From positions 361,001-425,000 of the forward strand of contig JAODUP010000435.1 in assembly GCA_025642065.1 (NCBI GenBank): a stretch of DNA of 64,000 nucleotides, in the 5' to 3' direction. Below, one piece after another: positions 1-13,811 of the stretch. The translations under genes were made by a program, and so were the position numbers. Within the stretch, counting starts at the first letter, position 1; every line of letters starts with the position of its first letter. The notes beneath the pieces are model-generated. The model had not been told where the DNA came from. It did not search any database and saw nothing but the letters and a program-made list of their open reading frames with translations. This DNA comes from Paralvinella palmiformis (taxonomy: Eukaryota > Annelida > Polychaeta > Terebellida > Alvinellidae).

Positions 1-1400
1 CCATCTTCTAATAACCTGCCTATATTGGCGCTATATTTTACACTCAGGCCACGCCCTAACATACGCCCCCTTTATCAGCGGATATGATCGCCGAATAGCG
101 AATTATCATCTCAAACTACGCTCTTTTCTTTGTTTATCTCGCTAACCCGGCCTAGCGTGCCGCTCTGTTTATACCTCTGGCCATATAACGTGGTGGCAGC
201 TAAATGCCATAAAAACGGCGCTTTATTGTCATCTAGCCGCCAGCATGACGAGTCCCGCCCGGCCCCACCGACTCCGTCTTATTAAGGATAATGGTCTGCA
301 TCAGACGTGGCTCCCCCTGGGGAGTAATCGGTGTTAAGCTGGGAGCGCACCTGTATTACCGCTCACCTCCGTCTTAGTTCATTACTTGTAATTAACTACG
401 CATTTAGCGGAAACAGAGGCGCATGCAACCACACGTTCACGCACGTACACACACGTATAGAGACTCGGGCGCGCGCACACACACAGACACGCACACACAC
501 AACAGGTATGAATTTACCTAATCGCATATGGCATTAACAGCAGCAATTTGCGCGTCACCGGCGCGCAGGTTTTATTGACGTAAGCACGTGACGTGGGACA
601 TACGACGTCTATGAATATGTTAAGGAGATAGCCAACCGGTGGCCTGATGAATTGTCAACTTCGTGAGACTAGATTTTGCGCTAAGTAATTGCAATTACAT
701 AATATATAAGTAGGCCGGTTTTAATCAGCGAATCAGCCAATCACCTCGTTACGGCGACTAGGACACCGAAAACACGTCGGTCACGACATTGGTATAATCT
801 CGCGGGGAAAAACCCGTAATCGCAAAAGGGAAAAAAACCAGAAATAATTTCTTCCATAATAGAAATATTACGACATAATGAGATACTCCCTACTTGGTGT
901 TAGTGTTGTAGATTTTTCCCTCTCTTGCAGAATTCCAGCTCTAAGGCTCAATCAATCGAGTGTGATTCATTCGGTCCCTAGTTATCGATGCGTTGGTCAG
1001 ATCGTGAAACGTGGCCTCGGGGGCATTATCAACTTACAACCACCGACAAGGAACAAGATTGATATTAGCACGAAATGTCCCCCAAACAAAGGTAATAATA
1101 TTTAATTCAGGACTTCCTGTTTACGTTAATAGCGCCATTGCTGGCAGTTGTTTGTTGCCGGAAATCGATTCGGCACCAAAGGTCATTGTTAGCTCGGTGC
1201 GGTAATGGCGGCCGGTCCGGAGTGTGTTTACTGGGCTGAATTAGCGAAACAATGAAGACAAAGGCTCGGTTTTCGGCGAGCATTGATGACGAATGGCGGG
1301 TAATGGTGCGTGATGAAATGTAGGCGTTAATATTTCAGGCTTAGACTATTGTGCACGTACGCATAAACAGGCCAATGGGCCTATATAAATGGGTAGATAG
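1..1400. other. Left edge, no recognisable gene
   Basis: By eye this stretch is richer in G+C and CpG than most of the window, and it lacks long microsatellites apart from a short CA run near 474-500. Open frames at 331-537, 878-1105 and 1011-1205 are short, overlap one another and show no domain or splice-site support. It could be a CpG-containing regulatory region or the flank of a gene outside the window, but nothing in the sequence proves this. Confidence 0.4.
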
Positions 1401-1412
1401 ATCTTAGACTAT

Positions 1413-1419
1413 TGGAGAG

Positions 1420-1452
<33 letters not shown>
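1413..1452. repeat. (GA)n microsatellite
   Basis: Nearly perfect GA dinucleotide run. Confidence 0.95.
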
Positions 1453-1454
<2 letters not shown>

Positions 1455-1526
1455 TGGGGTAGGGGAAAGAGAGGTGATTTGGTGGATGTCTACGTGGATG
1501 TTAAAAAGCTCGAATACATGCAGTGA

Positions 1527-1528
<2 letters not shown>

Positions 1529-1566
<38 letters not shown>

Positions 1567-1620
1567 ATACCAAACTTATAAAGCGCTCTTTTCACACTTA
1601 AAGTCTGTTCAAAAGCGCTG
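1529..1620 (+). repeat. (TTA)n-AAAGCGC interspersed element
   Basis: An uninterrupted TTA run is followed by TATAAAGCGCT and, about 40 bp later, a second AAAGCGCT. The same arrangement (AAT/ATT run, then TATAAAGCGC or TATATAGCGCC) recurs near 39470, 41385 and 44368. It is therefore an interspersed repeat and not a lone microsatellite. No coding capacity is visible. Confidence 0.55.
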
Positions 1621-1768
1621 TACATAAACTTATAAAAGAAAAAATATATATATATAAGGATGTGGGTTTACTGTGGTAAATGGTTAAACATATAATGAAG
1701 TCATAAGCATTGTACAGAAAGGTAAAAACGTAAACACAAACATAGAAATTACTCCCCCCACGTACGCA

Positions 1769-1769
<1 letters not shown>

Positions 1770-1846
<77 letters not shown>
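1770..1846. repeat. (CA)n microsatellite
   Basis: About 75 bp of CA repeat. It produces a spurious Cys-Val open frame on the minus strand. Confidence 0.95.
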
Positions 1847-1849
<3 letters not shown>

Positions 1850-2587
1850 GCATACAAACATATACATTTTCACAGACATATTCACATACGATATAGTATT
1901 AACCAGTGTTGGTATTCCTGAACCACTTTCGATGTCCATTGTATGGTGTACGGTGATAATAAAGTGTATGTTATTAATACAGTTTATGCTTATGACAAAG
2001 TGGATAGTAATGATAAAGTGTGTGTAATAATAAAGTGTGTGCATATAATAAAGTGTATGGTAACAGTAAAACATCAGTAATGTTACAATAACAAAATATG
2101 ATATCACGGTGAATGTTCCATTATGTTAACAAACTGTCTTACACTGTTAAACCTCACAATGTTCCATTACTTTGTAATTTGAAGTAACCCGATCTTTGTT
2201 CTCTATCATCGAAGATGATGTCAGTATTTGTTTGATGTTCTTGATCAAAATTACTTTCAGCTTTTAGTTATATGAAAGACAAGAACAAGTGATTATACAG
2301 TTATACAGTTATAAGTGAAAAGGAAACTTATTAATTTGATTAAGCCGACTTTACACGATCAAAGGGAGGGTTTTTAGGTTAGGCATATTTCACCTATTTA
2401 AACCTGCAAATATTATAATAGAAACTGGAATAGATTAGCAACATATAACCAGATACATGTTTTTTTAATGTCGGAAATGTGAATTACAAGTAAGTGATTC
2501 TAAACGATCATACCGGGACCAATACGCCATGCAATCTGCTTTATTCAACATTTGTATTGACTAACTCTTAATGTCATTGAAGAAGCA
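1847..2587. other. Intergenic, nothing recognised
   Basis: AT-rich sequence with loosely repeated TAATAAAGTGT units at about 1955-2060. No gene, RNA or mobile element was recognised. Confidence 0.5.
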
Positions 2588-2785
2588 GATGATGATGATG
2601 ATGATTGGCGTTTTACGGCCTCTTTTGTGCACATTGTAGGCAAAATGAGCCGAACGACCGCCAAAGTTAATGAATCGAAGTCAAAGATGAACCACCCGAC
2701 AGGTATGTCGACGGCAAGATTCGAACTCAGGTTATAGTGATCTGCGATTCAACGCGCTACCAGTTAGACCACGGAGGCGCCCCTT
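2582..2785 (-). mobile_element. tRNA-derived SINE, full length, minus strand
   Basis: Read on the minus strand, the element begins GGGGCGCCTCCGTGGTCTAA. It has a Pol III A-box-like segment and a B-box-like segment (GAGTTCGAATCTT), then the family body and a tail of repeated ATC. It is flanked by 13 bp direct repeats, TAATGTCATTGAA (2569-2581) and TAATGTGATCGAA (2786-2798), which match at 11 of 13 positions. This is one of the older copies in the window. Confidence 0.85.
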
Positions 2786-2798
2786 TAATGTGATCGAA

Positions 2799-3356
2799 AC
2801 ACGTTTCGGGGTTTGGTTAGAGATAATATTATTTTGACTCATTTACATACGCCTAATTTACATACGCCTATCAGGGCGCACGTTTCGGTCTAAATGTTTC
2901 CGGATTACAACTTTTAATAGATGAATGTCAACTGAATTCCAAGCGTATGTCAGTGGGGAGCCTCCTGTTAGGATAAAAGCCCTAGTGGAGTCTACCGTCT
3001 CTGGAGTGATGTTCTTTATCCTAAGAACAGATCGTCGTGTTAAGAAGCACAACTAGATTTGGGGCCCTATTACATATGGATCATAAAGTGTCCATGTTTG
3101 TTATCCCCGGCTTGGATGCCGACGGGAAGGCATATCTCTGGAAAACTGTATGCTCCCGATACTAATACATGAGGATGTATTATATCATTATTGAGGGTAC
3201 TGCGACGAAAGGGCGGGAGTCTATATGAAAGGAACAATCACCAGGCAATGTCTTGGATTAAGTAAACTAAGCCATCACCATACACTGTTATAAAGCACTC
3301 CTAGTTAACACTCTGCATGAACTAATTACAAATATCTACAGAACCCTTGAGTAATA

Positions 3357-3357
<1 letters not shown>
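2799..3357. other. Intergenic, nothing recognised
   Basis: The direct repeat CATTTACATACGCCTA-like at about 2840-2870 is the only structure noticed. The minus-strand open frame at 2858-3052 has no domain support. Confidence 0.45.

Positions 3358-3408
<51 letters not shown>
3358..3408. repeat. (TA)n microsatellite
   Basis: Perfect AT/TA run of about 50 bp. Confidence 0.95.
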
Positions 3409-3412
<4 letters not shown>

Positions 3413-3751
3413 TGAACTTACCTGAGAAAAGAAATGCTAAAATATATGCTCTCAAAGGGATAGTATAGAACACGGTGTCCTCAGAGCCGGTAATGATCAC
3501 GCCAGTCAAGATGGACATGCCACCAATCGAAAGAGTAAGAACCAAATTCAGTTCCAAGTCAACGAGTGTATCTGGTTAGAATGTTTTGGTTAACTTTCCC
3601 AGAACCCACTTAATAAAGGAACATTATTTTGAGCCTTGACTGGATCAGCATCATCTAACACTTTTTTCCCTAGGTCCCATCAAGTCGTGTTATCATTATA
3701 TACTAATCAGCTATATAATTATATAATTGTATTTCATCATCTATTGTGCTT

Positions 3752-3752
3752 C

Positions 3753-3785
<33 letters not shown>
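3752..3785. repeat. (AAT)n microsatellite
   Basis: About eleven AAT units. Confidence 0.9.
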
Positions 3786-3786
<1 letters not shown>

Positions 3787-4063
3787 GTATTTCATAAACT
3801 CAATAAAACGGAACCCAGAAACACTAGAATACATTTTAATTAAAACACAAATTACCAGATACATAAATGAACAAATGACACTTGTTTATTTGACAAGTTA
3901 TCTATTTCCGACGAAATGAAACAATAGACCGACCCCCCCCCGTCGTCTAAATGTACATTTATCGATTGTTTATATATCCGGGCCTTTGCCTAGTACTTCC
4001 CTCTTCATTATCAATGACGTAAGCAGCAGGACCGTCGTCGTTATGTTTTAGATAGTGATGTGC

Positions 4064-4257
4064 AGATAATGATGATGATTGATGTTTTACGGCCACTTAT
4101 GTGCACATGTTAGGTTAAACGGGCCGAAATACACCCAAAGTTAACAAAGCGAAGTCAACGATGAAACAACCTTCAGGCATGCCCACGTCGAGATTTGAAC
4201 TCAAGTGGTCGCTATATGTGGTCCATCGCGCTACCAACTAGACCACGGGGGCGCCCC
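4064..4257 (-). mobile_element. tRNA-derived SINE, full length, minus strand
   Basis: This belongs to the same family as the copy at 2582. The GGGGCGCC head lies at the right end, and the ATC-repeat tail at the left end reads as GATGATGATT on the plus strand. The flanking direct repeats are GATAGTGATGTGC (4051-4063) and GATAGTGATGTAC (4258-4270), 12 of 13 identical. Confidence 0.88.
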
Positions 4258-4270
4258 GATAGTGATGTAC

Positions 4271-5835
4271 GCATCCTCAAAGGTTAGCAGTGTAAATACT
4301 TCACGATCTCCAGAAATAACAAACAAACAAACACAAAACACCCGAGCAAAACATTGACAACCACAACAATCACCACAAACAAATGAAACCGAACAACACA
4401 AAACATCAACAAAGGCACACATATTCTTAATACAGGGTTAATCTATAATGTCCGAAGCCTTCTTCAGATGGAACAAAATGAGAGTAAATACGAGAGTAAA
4501 TATTACCGTTGAAGTATTGGTCTTGGAATAGCAGTAACTGGAAAGGACACATCAAGAAAAGTAAATAACACGCCTGACGTATGCATACATGTTTGGTCCG
4601 TAATCCTATATGTTCTATCAATAACATATATTACAGCCGAGCATCAGTCATTAAGATGCCTATAATCTCTAAGATAACTTTAGTAGTTTATTTTTCCTGT
4701 CCAGGTTCTTTCCATCGTGCGCAGAAAGGGTTTGTGTACCTTTGTTTAAATGAATCACATGAGAAATATTACACAACATAAGTAATGCAGTTCTCATATA
4801 TTGGTGATAGTATGTTTATTTAACACAAATGGTTGCATTGGTACTTTACCTGCAAGGATATAAACCTCAAATGTTGGTTAGCACTGACTGCTCAAATTGA
4901 GGGCCCGCCAAATTGTTTATTGAGGAAGCCGTCAATCCGATTTTGAAGTACAGGGTCCACCATAAGTCGTCCGACCGTTTAGAAGGCCTTTTAGTAAAGA
5001 GACTTGTACGACACCCTGTACGGTGGCCAAGATGCCCAACAAATGGAAACGTGCCATTTATGTTATCGTTCCAAGAACATTTACCAAACTGACATTCTTT
5101 AAATATCGGTACATTTTAAGTATAAAGACCGCTTATTACAAGTCCAGGTATTAACCATGTTAGATAGAAGAATATAAGGAAAGCGGGAAATTAAGAAAAT
5201 CAGTTCATTGCTTCCATTAAATATTACCGTTTCCAAGTATCACACTTCGCCAACAAACAAGCGCACGTACACGCAAGCGCGCGCGCGCGCGCACACACCC
5301 ATACACCATATGGCAGTTGTTGATAGTGGATTAGAAACCAGAAGTTCTACATGGAATGTCTAAACAAAATGGCCGCGAAATAATGTAATTAACACTCCCG
5401 GAAATAGGTATTAGTCTGACGAAACATACAGGGCACGCGCGCGCGCCCACACACACACATACCCCCCCCACACACACACACACATAGAGAGCCAGAGAGG
5501 GGGGGGGAGAGACCCGCAAACATGGACACGCCATTCATACCCTTTCTCCTGATAACAATGACCTGATGTAGCGATAATAGATGCATTAACGGTTCGATAT
5601 CGACATTAGTGTTGAGCAATCTTCACACATCACTGATCATCTATAAGTAATTATCTTTCGACAATTATGGTGATAATGATTCCACTGTTTCGATTACAAT
5701 ATGGGAATAAATGTGGAATAAACTGGGGGGAGGGGGGGGGGAAGGCGCGAGTGAGCGTTAAATTTATTTACAGTTGGTAGAATGTTAAATAGTAAACACT
5801 TTAAAACCTTTTAGGTTTTATTGTGTTTGTGCGTG

Positions 5836-5888
<53 letters not shown>

Positions 5889-6606
5889 TGGGAGAGATTA
5901 AACAATGTTTGAGGAGCCAGAAATCGTGAATCCAACACATTGAGATTAAATGAAGTGACACTACCCAAGGATGCAACTTTCCGCACCGAGACTAGAGGAC
6001 GTTTCATTAGGAGCTAAATATAATATACCGATTTTTCATTATAAAGGTGCTAATGTTACAGCACGTCCAAAACACGCTGTTATCATGACCCACTAACAAT
6101 CTGATTCAGATATAGACCCATGCCATACAGCGTTATCTAATGACAATGAATATATTATTGGATTAAACGTATACATGTACGTAGTTGGCCGATCATAAGA
6201 TTTAATAATTTATTTATTGTGTTATTAACTTACTTTATTAGGTTTCCGTTTACAACACGAAACATATATACACCGCAAGTATGAGTTCAAATTCAATAGT
6301 AATACATGCGATTACATAATTTAGTCGTGCATTAATAAAATAAAATAAAATACCATGAGTATTCTACTTCGGTACATTAACGAGGCCAAATAACACTTCG
6401 TTATATCCGGCGACTAATGAGTTCTTTCTTTAAAAAGCTTATTTTAAAAGCTTATTGTATCCGAACGTTATGATTGACTATGACCATAATGTTAGCACTT
6501 TTGTTGTCTGAATCGAAATTATTTAACGTAGAACGTGAGAGTAGCTTCGTCATGGGTGTTAAGATTGTAACTAGGCACATACGTGCGCGCACGTATATAT
6601 ATACAC

Positions 6607-6643
<37 letters not shown>

Positions 6644-8415
6644 TTAACAAAAATACAAAACGGTTTTGTGATAAATTACCTATTATCTATAAATCCATTG
6701 GAGGTATATTCCTTGCCTCTATAGAAGAGTTACTAAAGGTGTTATTGTCGATAGACGGTAACACCAATAAAACCACATTTGACAAGAACGCATTTCGGCA
6801 TTACTTGAATATCATCATACAATTATATCTATGCGCTTTACTTTGTGGTTTGTTATTCACGTGCATTTGCCTTTAGTTCTCATCCAAACCCAGATATATA
6901 AATGTATAGACTGCAATTAAATTAAACTAGCTTAAAATAAATAAAAAAAAATTAGATTGGTTATTTGAATCTACGTAACTAAGGGTATTGTTGAATATGT
7001 TTTTATTTTGGGTTGGTATTTGTTATTCAAACAATTTATTCTGATATTCAAGTGTCCGCACTGCGAAAGATAAATTAGTTCATAGTAACGAGCGCATGCA
7101 AAGAACAAAAATAATACCACAGCAACTATTTGTGTATTAACTAATAGGTAACATTGAATGTTTCCAGGAAGATTATAAACTTTACAACATTTATCGCCTA
7201 TTCGATAGGACTCCGAAGAACGTAAAACTGAAAAAATACCTTTATTAAGTGAGCTAGTTTCTAGTTTGCGTTGGTCTGGTTTCCGGTTATGTCATATTGC
7301 TGCTAGTTGAATCTGTGAGAAAGCTTCCTAACCATACTAATACTTTCATAGAACACATAGGTTCTGTATATGCCTAGCGTCTCTTATTGTGCGCATCATG
7401 AAAATTATTGATATTAAACTACATGAAAGCGACACGAAAACGGGCATTGTATTTTACTTTCCAAAACATTGTTCTCGCCTGGTCCACATAATCAACTGCT
7501 CAGAAACTGTCAATAAAGTCCGCCCGTAATCTTAATGACCATTATAGCTGGTAATCATAGGTATTTAATCATAACTTATATTGAACTACTACATTTAATT
7601 AAAGCAACTTGAACTAAATGAGTGATTTCGATGCAAAATCTTGGCGTTATTTAATAATATATTGCCGAACGATTGTTTTTCTGGGGATTAGCACACCAGG
7701 TGATATAAGTGTCGTATATAATTTATTTAAAGATACGCTGCGGATATTTCAGAACAATCTTTAATGGTTAGTATAATACTACGTAAATCATTCATCCTTG
7801 AAAGGCGTTTGATAATATTCGTTACGGCGAACAAGAATCCAGTCGTCCAATTATGGAAAACGGAACAACCTATAATCGTTTCTTTTGGATAAAGCTCAAA
7901 GTCAAATTTCATTAGTTTCGAGACTACATACTTCGAAAAAGAAATAACACCGAATATCTGATTCACATCAAAGATTTCCATTCTTAAAGATGATCAGATA
8001 TCATCCATATTCTTCTGGAACAAGGAGAAACGATAAGTGAAATGGCAGGCCCTAGAGATCTGAATTTCGTTATCTTTCAATCTGGATTTTCAGTTTCATA
8101 AATCTCTCTTCCTGTAAGGTATTGTTGACCAATTGTATTTCACAAAATCTGTCGAAATGAATATTATGAAGTTAGGAGTAATCCCTACAAGAAAACAACA
8201 TAACGAATCTATTCAGATTGCTTTATCTCTTTGGTACTGATAACTATATCAACCTCTTGTCAAAATTAGGATTTATGGAAGTCACGGTATTGTCGAGAAA
8301 TATCTCAACAGCTTCCAATTCTAAGAAATCAACAAACTAATATTAAACAAATTAAAAGTAAACTATATAGTGTTCCATCAGGGGGAAGGGATATTTGTAA
8401 AATATTAGTTTATCT
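4271..8415. other. Gene-poor region with simple repeats
   Basis: It contains GC and CA runs (5276-5300, 5440-5485), a CA/GA run (5829-5888) and a GA run (6614-6641). Short frames such as 6583-6876 (+) and 7727-7981 (-, 84 codons) are open. Neither shows a family motif or splice partner, so neither is called as a gene. Confidence 0.45.
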
Positions 8416-8499
8416 ACTATATTGGTCAAAATATAATGTATTTAAATATGAAAAAAGTCACTATATTGGTCAAAATATAATGTATTTAAATATGAAAAA
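8416..8499. repeat. Tandem duplication, period 44 bp
   Basis: Two adjacent copies (8416-8458 and 8460-8499) begin ACTATATTGGTCAAAATATA and run through TTTAAATATGAAAAA. They differ essentially only in the length of the A run. Confidence 0.9.
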
Positions 8500-8725
8500 G
8501 GCACACATTTTTCATGTTGTTCTGATTAACATTATAAAGTACCAATATTTGAAAATCTACATGGGGAATGGCATACTAATGCTCACAAAAGTAACTAAAT
8601 ATGAATTTTTGAAGTAAACATTAAGAGAGAAAATATAATAGTTTAGAGAACAAAATTGAAGAATGGGCTTAAGATAATAACAAAACAAATAATTACTATT
8701 ATGCATATTGCAATAATATATGAAC

Positions 8726-8728
<3 letters not shown>

Positions 8729-8774
<46 letters not shown>
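8729..8774. repeat. (AT)n microsatellite
   Basis: Perfect AT run of about 45 bp. It lies near the centre of an imperfect inverted repeat: AATATATGAACATTATATA on the left, and TATAAAATGTTCGTATATTA on the right. Confidence 0.9.
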
Positions 8775-8779
<5 letters not shown>

Positions 8780-9062
8780 TCGTATATTATGCAATATGCA
8801 TAACAATAATACTAGTTAATAATATACCGCCCTGTACAATCTGTAAGACGATTACTATAAGTCGATTAACAAATTCTATACTGTAGATGTAGCAGATTTA
8901 AATATCTACCTGAATGCATTTAAAAGCTTACGCAGCTAAATATACACACCATTCAGGTGAAATAAGCTGAAATAAAGGGGTTATTTTTGGAGGTGTCTAG
9001 CGTCTTAATTTTCCTGGTGGTCAGTGGATGATTATTGATCAAGTTATTACCGTTTTTGTCAC

Positions 9063-9121
9063 ATTCGCATCATTTACCTTTGGAGGTCGCTCGGCCTATT
9101 TAAGCTAGCTGTGCACAAAAG
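9063..9121 (+). mobile_element. SINE 3' fragment
   Basis: TTTACCTTTGGAGGTCGCTC followed by GGCC, an A/T-rich link and GTGCACAAAAG matches the body of the tRNA-derived SINE family. The tRNA-like head is missing and the tail is lost after CACAAAAG. Confidence 0.7.
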
Positions 9122-9716
9122 TATACACATACTCCAAGATCTTGTACTGAGACCTGTACATGAATGGAAAGTAATGCAGGAAGCTCAAGACCGATGTTAT
9201 GTGATGTATTTTACGAGTCCGGAAGACCAGTCTGGCAGGTGATTTCTGTACTATATAGACGTATTACCAATATACTTGGTAGGCCATACAGGAGAACATA
9301 GTCGTAATCCCACCTTAGTTTTGTCAGGGCATGTGGCAGTATGTTGCAAGTGTCGTTTGTCATATACAGCCTGGTATGACTAATACCATATATTTACTAA
9401 TAACAAACTTTTTTAATTGTTTTTTAGCTTCATGATAAAGAAAATATCAAGGTATGGTGCCTAATTATTTAAAACTGTGGGAAAGACCTATTCATACCAA
9501 TCGGAAGCTAGAGTTCCTGTGTTATTCCCAGCTAGAGGATAATAAGCTTTGTATTTTCCTGCTGCAGCATATGCATATTTACACTCAACTAGGAACTGTC
9601 ATCAGCCGAAGAATTAACGAATTTCTGTGAGACATCTGACCATGTTTCTTTTGGTATATAGAGTATAGTCTACTATAATAATTTTACAGCAAATTTTGTC
9701 GTTTAAGTAAAAAAAG

Positions 9717-9720
9717 TATA

Positions 9721-9816
<96 letters not shown>
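9717..9816. repeat. (AAAT)n then (AT)n compound microsatellite
   Basis: About 45 bp of AAAT units pass directly into about 50 bp of AT units. The run lies just past the 3' end of the CNBD2-like gene. Confidence 0.95.
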
Positions 9817-9818
<2 letters not shown>

Positions 9819-9915
9819 CAAAAAACTGAACTTTACATAGGCGTGAGGCTGAAGGAACTGATGCGGTGTAAATATCTTTCAAGTCCAACTTATATTTTCA
9901 ATATGACATAAATAT

Positions 9916-9921
9916 TTTATT
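9916..9921 (-). promoter_or_regulatory. Candidate polyadenylation signal of the CNBD2-like gene
   Basis: AATAAA on the minus strand, about 120 bp beyond the stop codon at 10042-10044. The position is right for a polyadenylation signal, but AATAAA is frequent in AT-rich DNA. Confidence 0.4.
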
Positions 9922-10041
9922 TAGACCAATATCAATTCGAATACAGATAATAACAAAACCTCTAAGAACATCGAAAACCTCTAAGAGCATCGAACATTTA
10001 ATTATTATGAGTAAAGGAAATGTCAACAAACACCGATGACA

Positions 10042-10395
10042 TTAAGTCTTTCTGATGCCATGTCCAGGATTGATGGCATTCAGCTTCAATGAAGTCACCA
10101 ACGTCTCGTCCACTTCTCGCATCAAACGAGACTCAAAGTCTGCGTGATCTCCGATCGTGGCTTGATCCAGCGCGAGTCCAGAAGTAACTTTTGACGATAA
10201 AGGATTTACCACATCCTTTTGTCTTCGTAATCCGGTTACGACTTTCCTGTCTCGCGTCTTAGGAACCAGATTGACATGATGACGTCTTGAATATTGTTCT
10301 GGCGTCATAAGAACCTCACTGATAACTTTATTTTTGTATCTCTCCCACCGCATCTTATCTTTATACGATTTGAGTAATATTATGTGTATTAATGG

Positions 10396-10490
<95 letters not shown>

Positions 10491-10707
10491 CCAAATATAA
10501 ATATATGCAGATATGTGTTTCTATATATAGCTGTAAATCTGTTTATTTACATGTCTATCTGTGTGTTTCATGTCTGTCTCTCTGTGTGTCTGGTTGTGTG
10601 CATTTATATTTTGTTGTCTCTATATAACTATCTTCGTTTGTCTATTCTTGTTTATATATTAGTCTGCATACATCTAGCTCCCACACCTCTCTCTCTCTCT
10701 CATTCAC

Positions 10708-10805
<98 letters not shown>

Positions 10806-10830
10806 CTATCCTATCCTATCCTATCCTATC

Positions 10831-10899
<69 letters not shown>

Positions 10900-10904
10900 C
10901 TATC

Positions 10905-10951
<47 letters not shown>

Positions 10952-13571
10952 GTTATCTATCTGGGTGCTTCCGTGGTCTAGTGGTAGCGTGTTGGACCAC
11001 ATATCACAACCACACATGTTTGAATCCCGGCGTGGGCCTATCTGAAGGTTGTTTCATCTTTGAATTCTCTTCATTACCTTTGTGGGTCGCTCGGCCCATT
11101 TAGCCTACCAAGTGTACAAAGTGGCCATAAAACATCTATCTCTATTAATCTATCTATCTCATTGTGTGCCATCCCCTATATTTTCCTCTATTTTTGCTAG
11201 ACAAGATATCCCCCCCTCCCCTGTGTATGTTTGTGCATTGGCCTATATGTCACTGTAGATGTCACTCTATCTGTTTGTCTGTCTATCATCTTACACTGTT
11301 TTCATGGCTATATGTTTAGCATGCTCCAAAGCTTGATCTGTTAGCGCAGACCGGAAACGATCCTGCTTCATTCGGAGTATATTTGATCCGGAACTGACCA
11401 ATGTCAGAAAGCTTCGCGTATCCGAGTCAATTGGCTTCAGGAATTCAGCTAGATCCTGAAACAGTTGAATAAATGTGTGTAATTAAATAAAGATAAGCGC
11501 TAAACGAATAAAAAACGTGTAATAAATATTCTAACTATATTTAATGTATAATGAATACTAGCAGAACTGTTTTAAAATAGAATGAGTTTACTTGTTTCCT
11601 TGGAAAGGCTACTTATTAGAAATCAATCAGAAATCAGCAGCTGATTTTACCAAATAAAACAAAGAAAGCTTTTGTAGAATTAACCAACTTCGTATTAGCA
11701 ATAACACCAAATTTTTGAGTAGACATATTTCGGGATACATTCAAAAGGTTATACAATACGAGTCTTGTTGAGTAGAGTTAACAGTGGGAACAGGATATTT
11801 CGAACAATTTAGACTCTAGATGACTTAAGTAATATACGATGTATTGAGGAGAACGCGGCACTAAAATTAGCTAATTTAATGAGGGCTTCAGTAAGTACAA
11901 TGGCTGATATTCAACTATCCACTGACGGATATCAAATATTCGCTGGAAAAAATGTCGACTTTATAGACAAATGATGTAATAGTAGTATTCAATGCTTTGG
12001 ACGAGTCTAGTCCATAGGATCATCAACTAATATATGTCTAGGTAGGTTTCAACTGAGACAAATCAGTAACACTTTTCCATATACTCAAAACCGACACTAC
12101 ATTGAATTAATTAATTTTCCTTCGTTGTACGGTTATAGAATTTAGCAATAGGCACATAATAATTATGTATAATTCACTGTTAATATAAGTGGGCTGTTCT
12201 AAGAAAAACGATTCATTAGAGGCAAAGCTAATACAGAGATGGTAGGTTGGCTCTAACTGGTTGGGTTTTAGGCTGATTTGCTCACAATAACTGACAGATT
12301 TGGGAAACAAGCCACACTTTCACCTTCTCGGTCTTTTCAGTGACAGAATAAGGGACTCAATGATTAGGTTTAGGTAAGACAATATATAATTCACATTGAC
12401 TAAAGTTATAAAAGACAAAGTAGAATGTGTATAGTACAAGATCAGGGTAATTATTGTGTTGACTCGTTTGATATTCGCTCACTTAATAGTCTGTGTAACT
12501 GCAAAAGACCAATATTATCATAATGTATCAGTGAAAGATGAACGTTTTGATAACAATCTGGGCAGTGTTTTACGGCGTTTAGTAATACGGCTACTTAATG
12601 TATAACACATACACGCTTTTAATGCTAGCTGTCGCTCAAGTCCCGTATATTTTCGACTTTAACTTTGAATAATCTCAGCTTATCTAGTGGAGTCGTTTGG
12701 TTTATACCATTTTTTATGTAGATTGATGCGTTTTGGAATAGAGCAAAACTATAGCCGACAGGGTGGGCGCCCGAGTTCGAATCTCGGCGTGGGCATATCT
12801 GAAGGGTCTTGCATATTTCACATCGCTGCATTACCTTTGGAGACCTCTCGGCACATTTAGCCTACAATGACCACAACAGTGGCCGTAAAACATCAATTAA
12901 GAACCATGAATCAACCAATGTTTGTAGTATGATGCCTTGGGTGTATCTCACCAATTAACTGCTTTTTTACTGTCCCATTATATTTCTACCTCTGCTCCCA
13001 TCTTAATAATATTGACTTACAAACACGTCACCGGGATGCAACATGCCAATGTGCAAAAAGATCGTATCCGGATTTTTAGATAATATTTCGTGCATCAGCG
13101 TAGTCATGGTGATAGCTCCGTGGAGCGATCTCTGGCGGTGTTCCTCGACTCGGGTATTTTCTGTTGTTGATGTCAACGGGTTACCCTGATATTTAAGAGA
13201 AAGGTGTGAATTAATGTCGAGAAAGAGTCTCCTTTACCCAAAATATTTACAAACCATCTGAACTCACAATAAATGCTTAAGGCTTTGTCATAAATTTAAT
13301 CGATTGATTTAACTGAGAAATATCATTCTTTTTCGTTATGTACTTTTTTAATGTTAATCCGTTAATTTGTTTATTCGCGTGTATATTTGTGTTCATTGTT
13401 TATCTATCCCATCAGTGTACCTTATTATTGTTATTATGCAAATAATCGACGCGAAGTGACTGTAGCAGCTGTTTCTTCCTCCGTATGTTACTATGCTCAG
13501 TTAGGGAAGTACTCGGTCTGGAGGACTTAGCTTTAAATATAACATTTACATAAAGCATTAACAATAGACTT

Positions 13572-13649
<78 letters not shown>

Positions 13650-13660
13650 CTGTCTCTCAG

Positions 13661-13715
<55 letters not shown>

Positions 13716-13753
13716 ATGTTTCTGTCTCTCAGTCTATCTGTCTGTCTGTCTGT

Positions 13754-13811
<58 letters not shown>

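Noticed and set aside
5331..5619. Cys-Val-rich minus-strand frames
   Set aside because: They run across CA and G-rich simple repeats and have no other support.
10042..10952. Long frames of Tyr-Ile repeats and Leu-Ser-Ile-Tyr repeats on both strands
   Set aside because: They are translations of (TA)n and (TATC)n microsatellites. Only the non-repetitive part 10042-10353 on the minus strand is kept as an exon.
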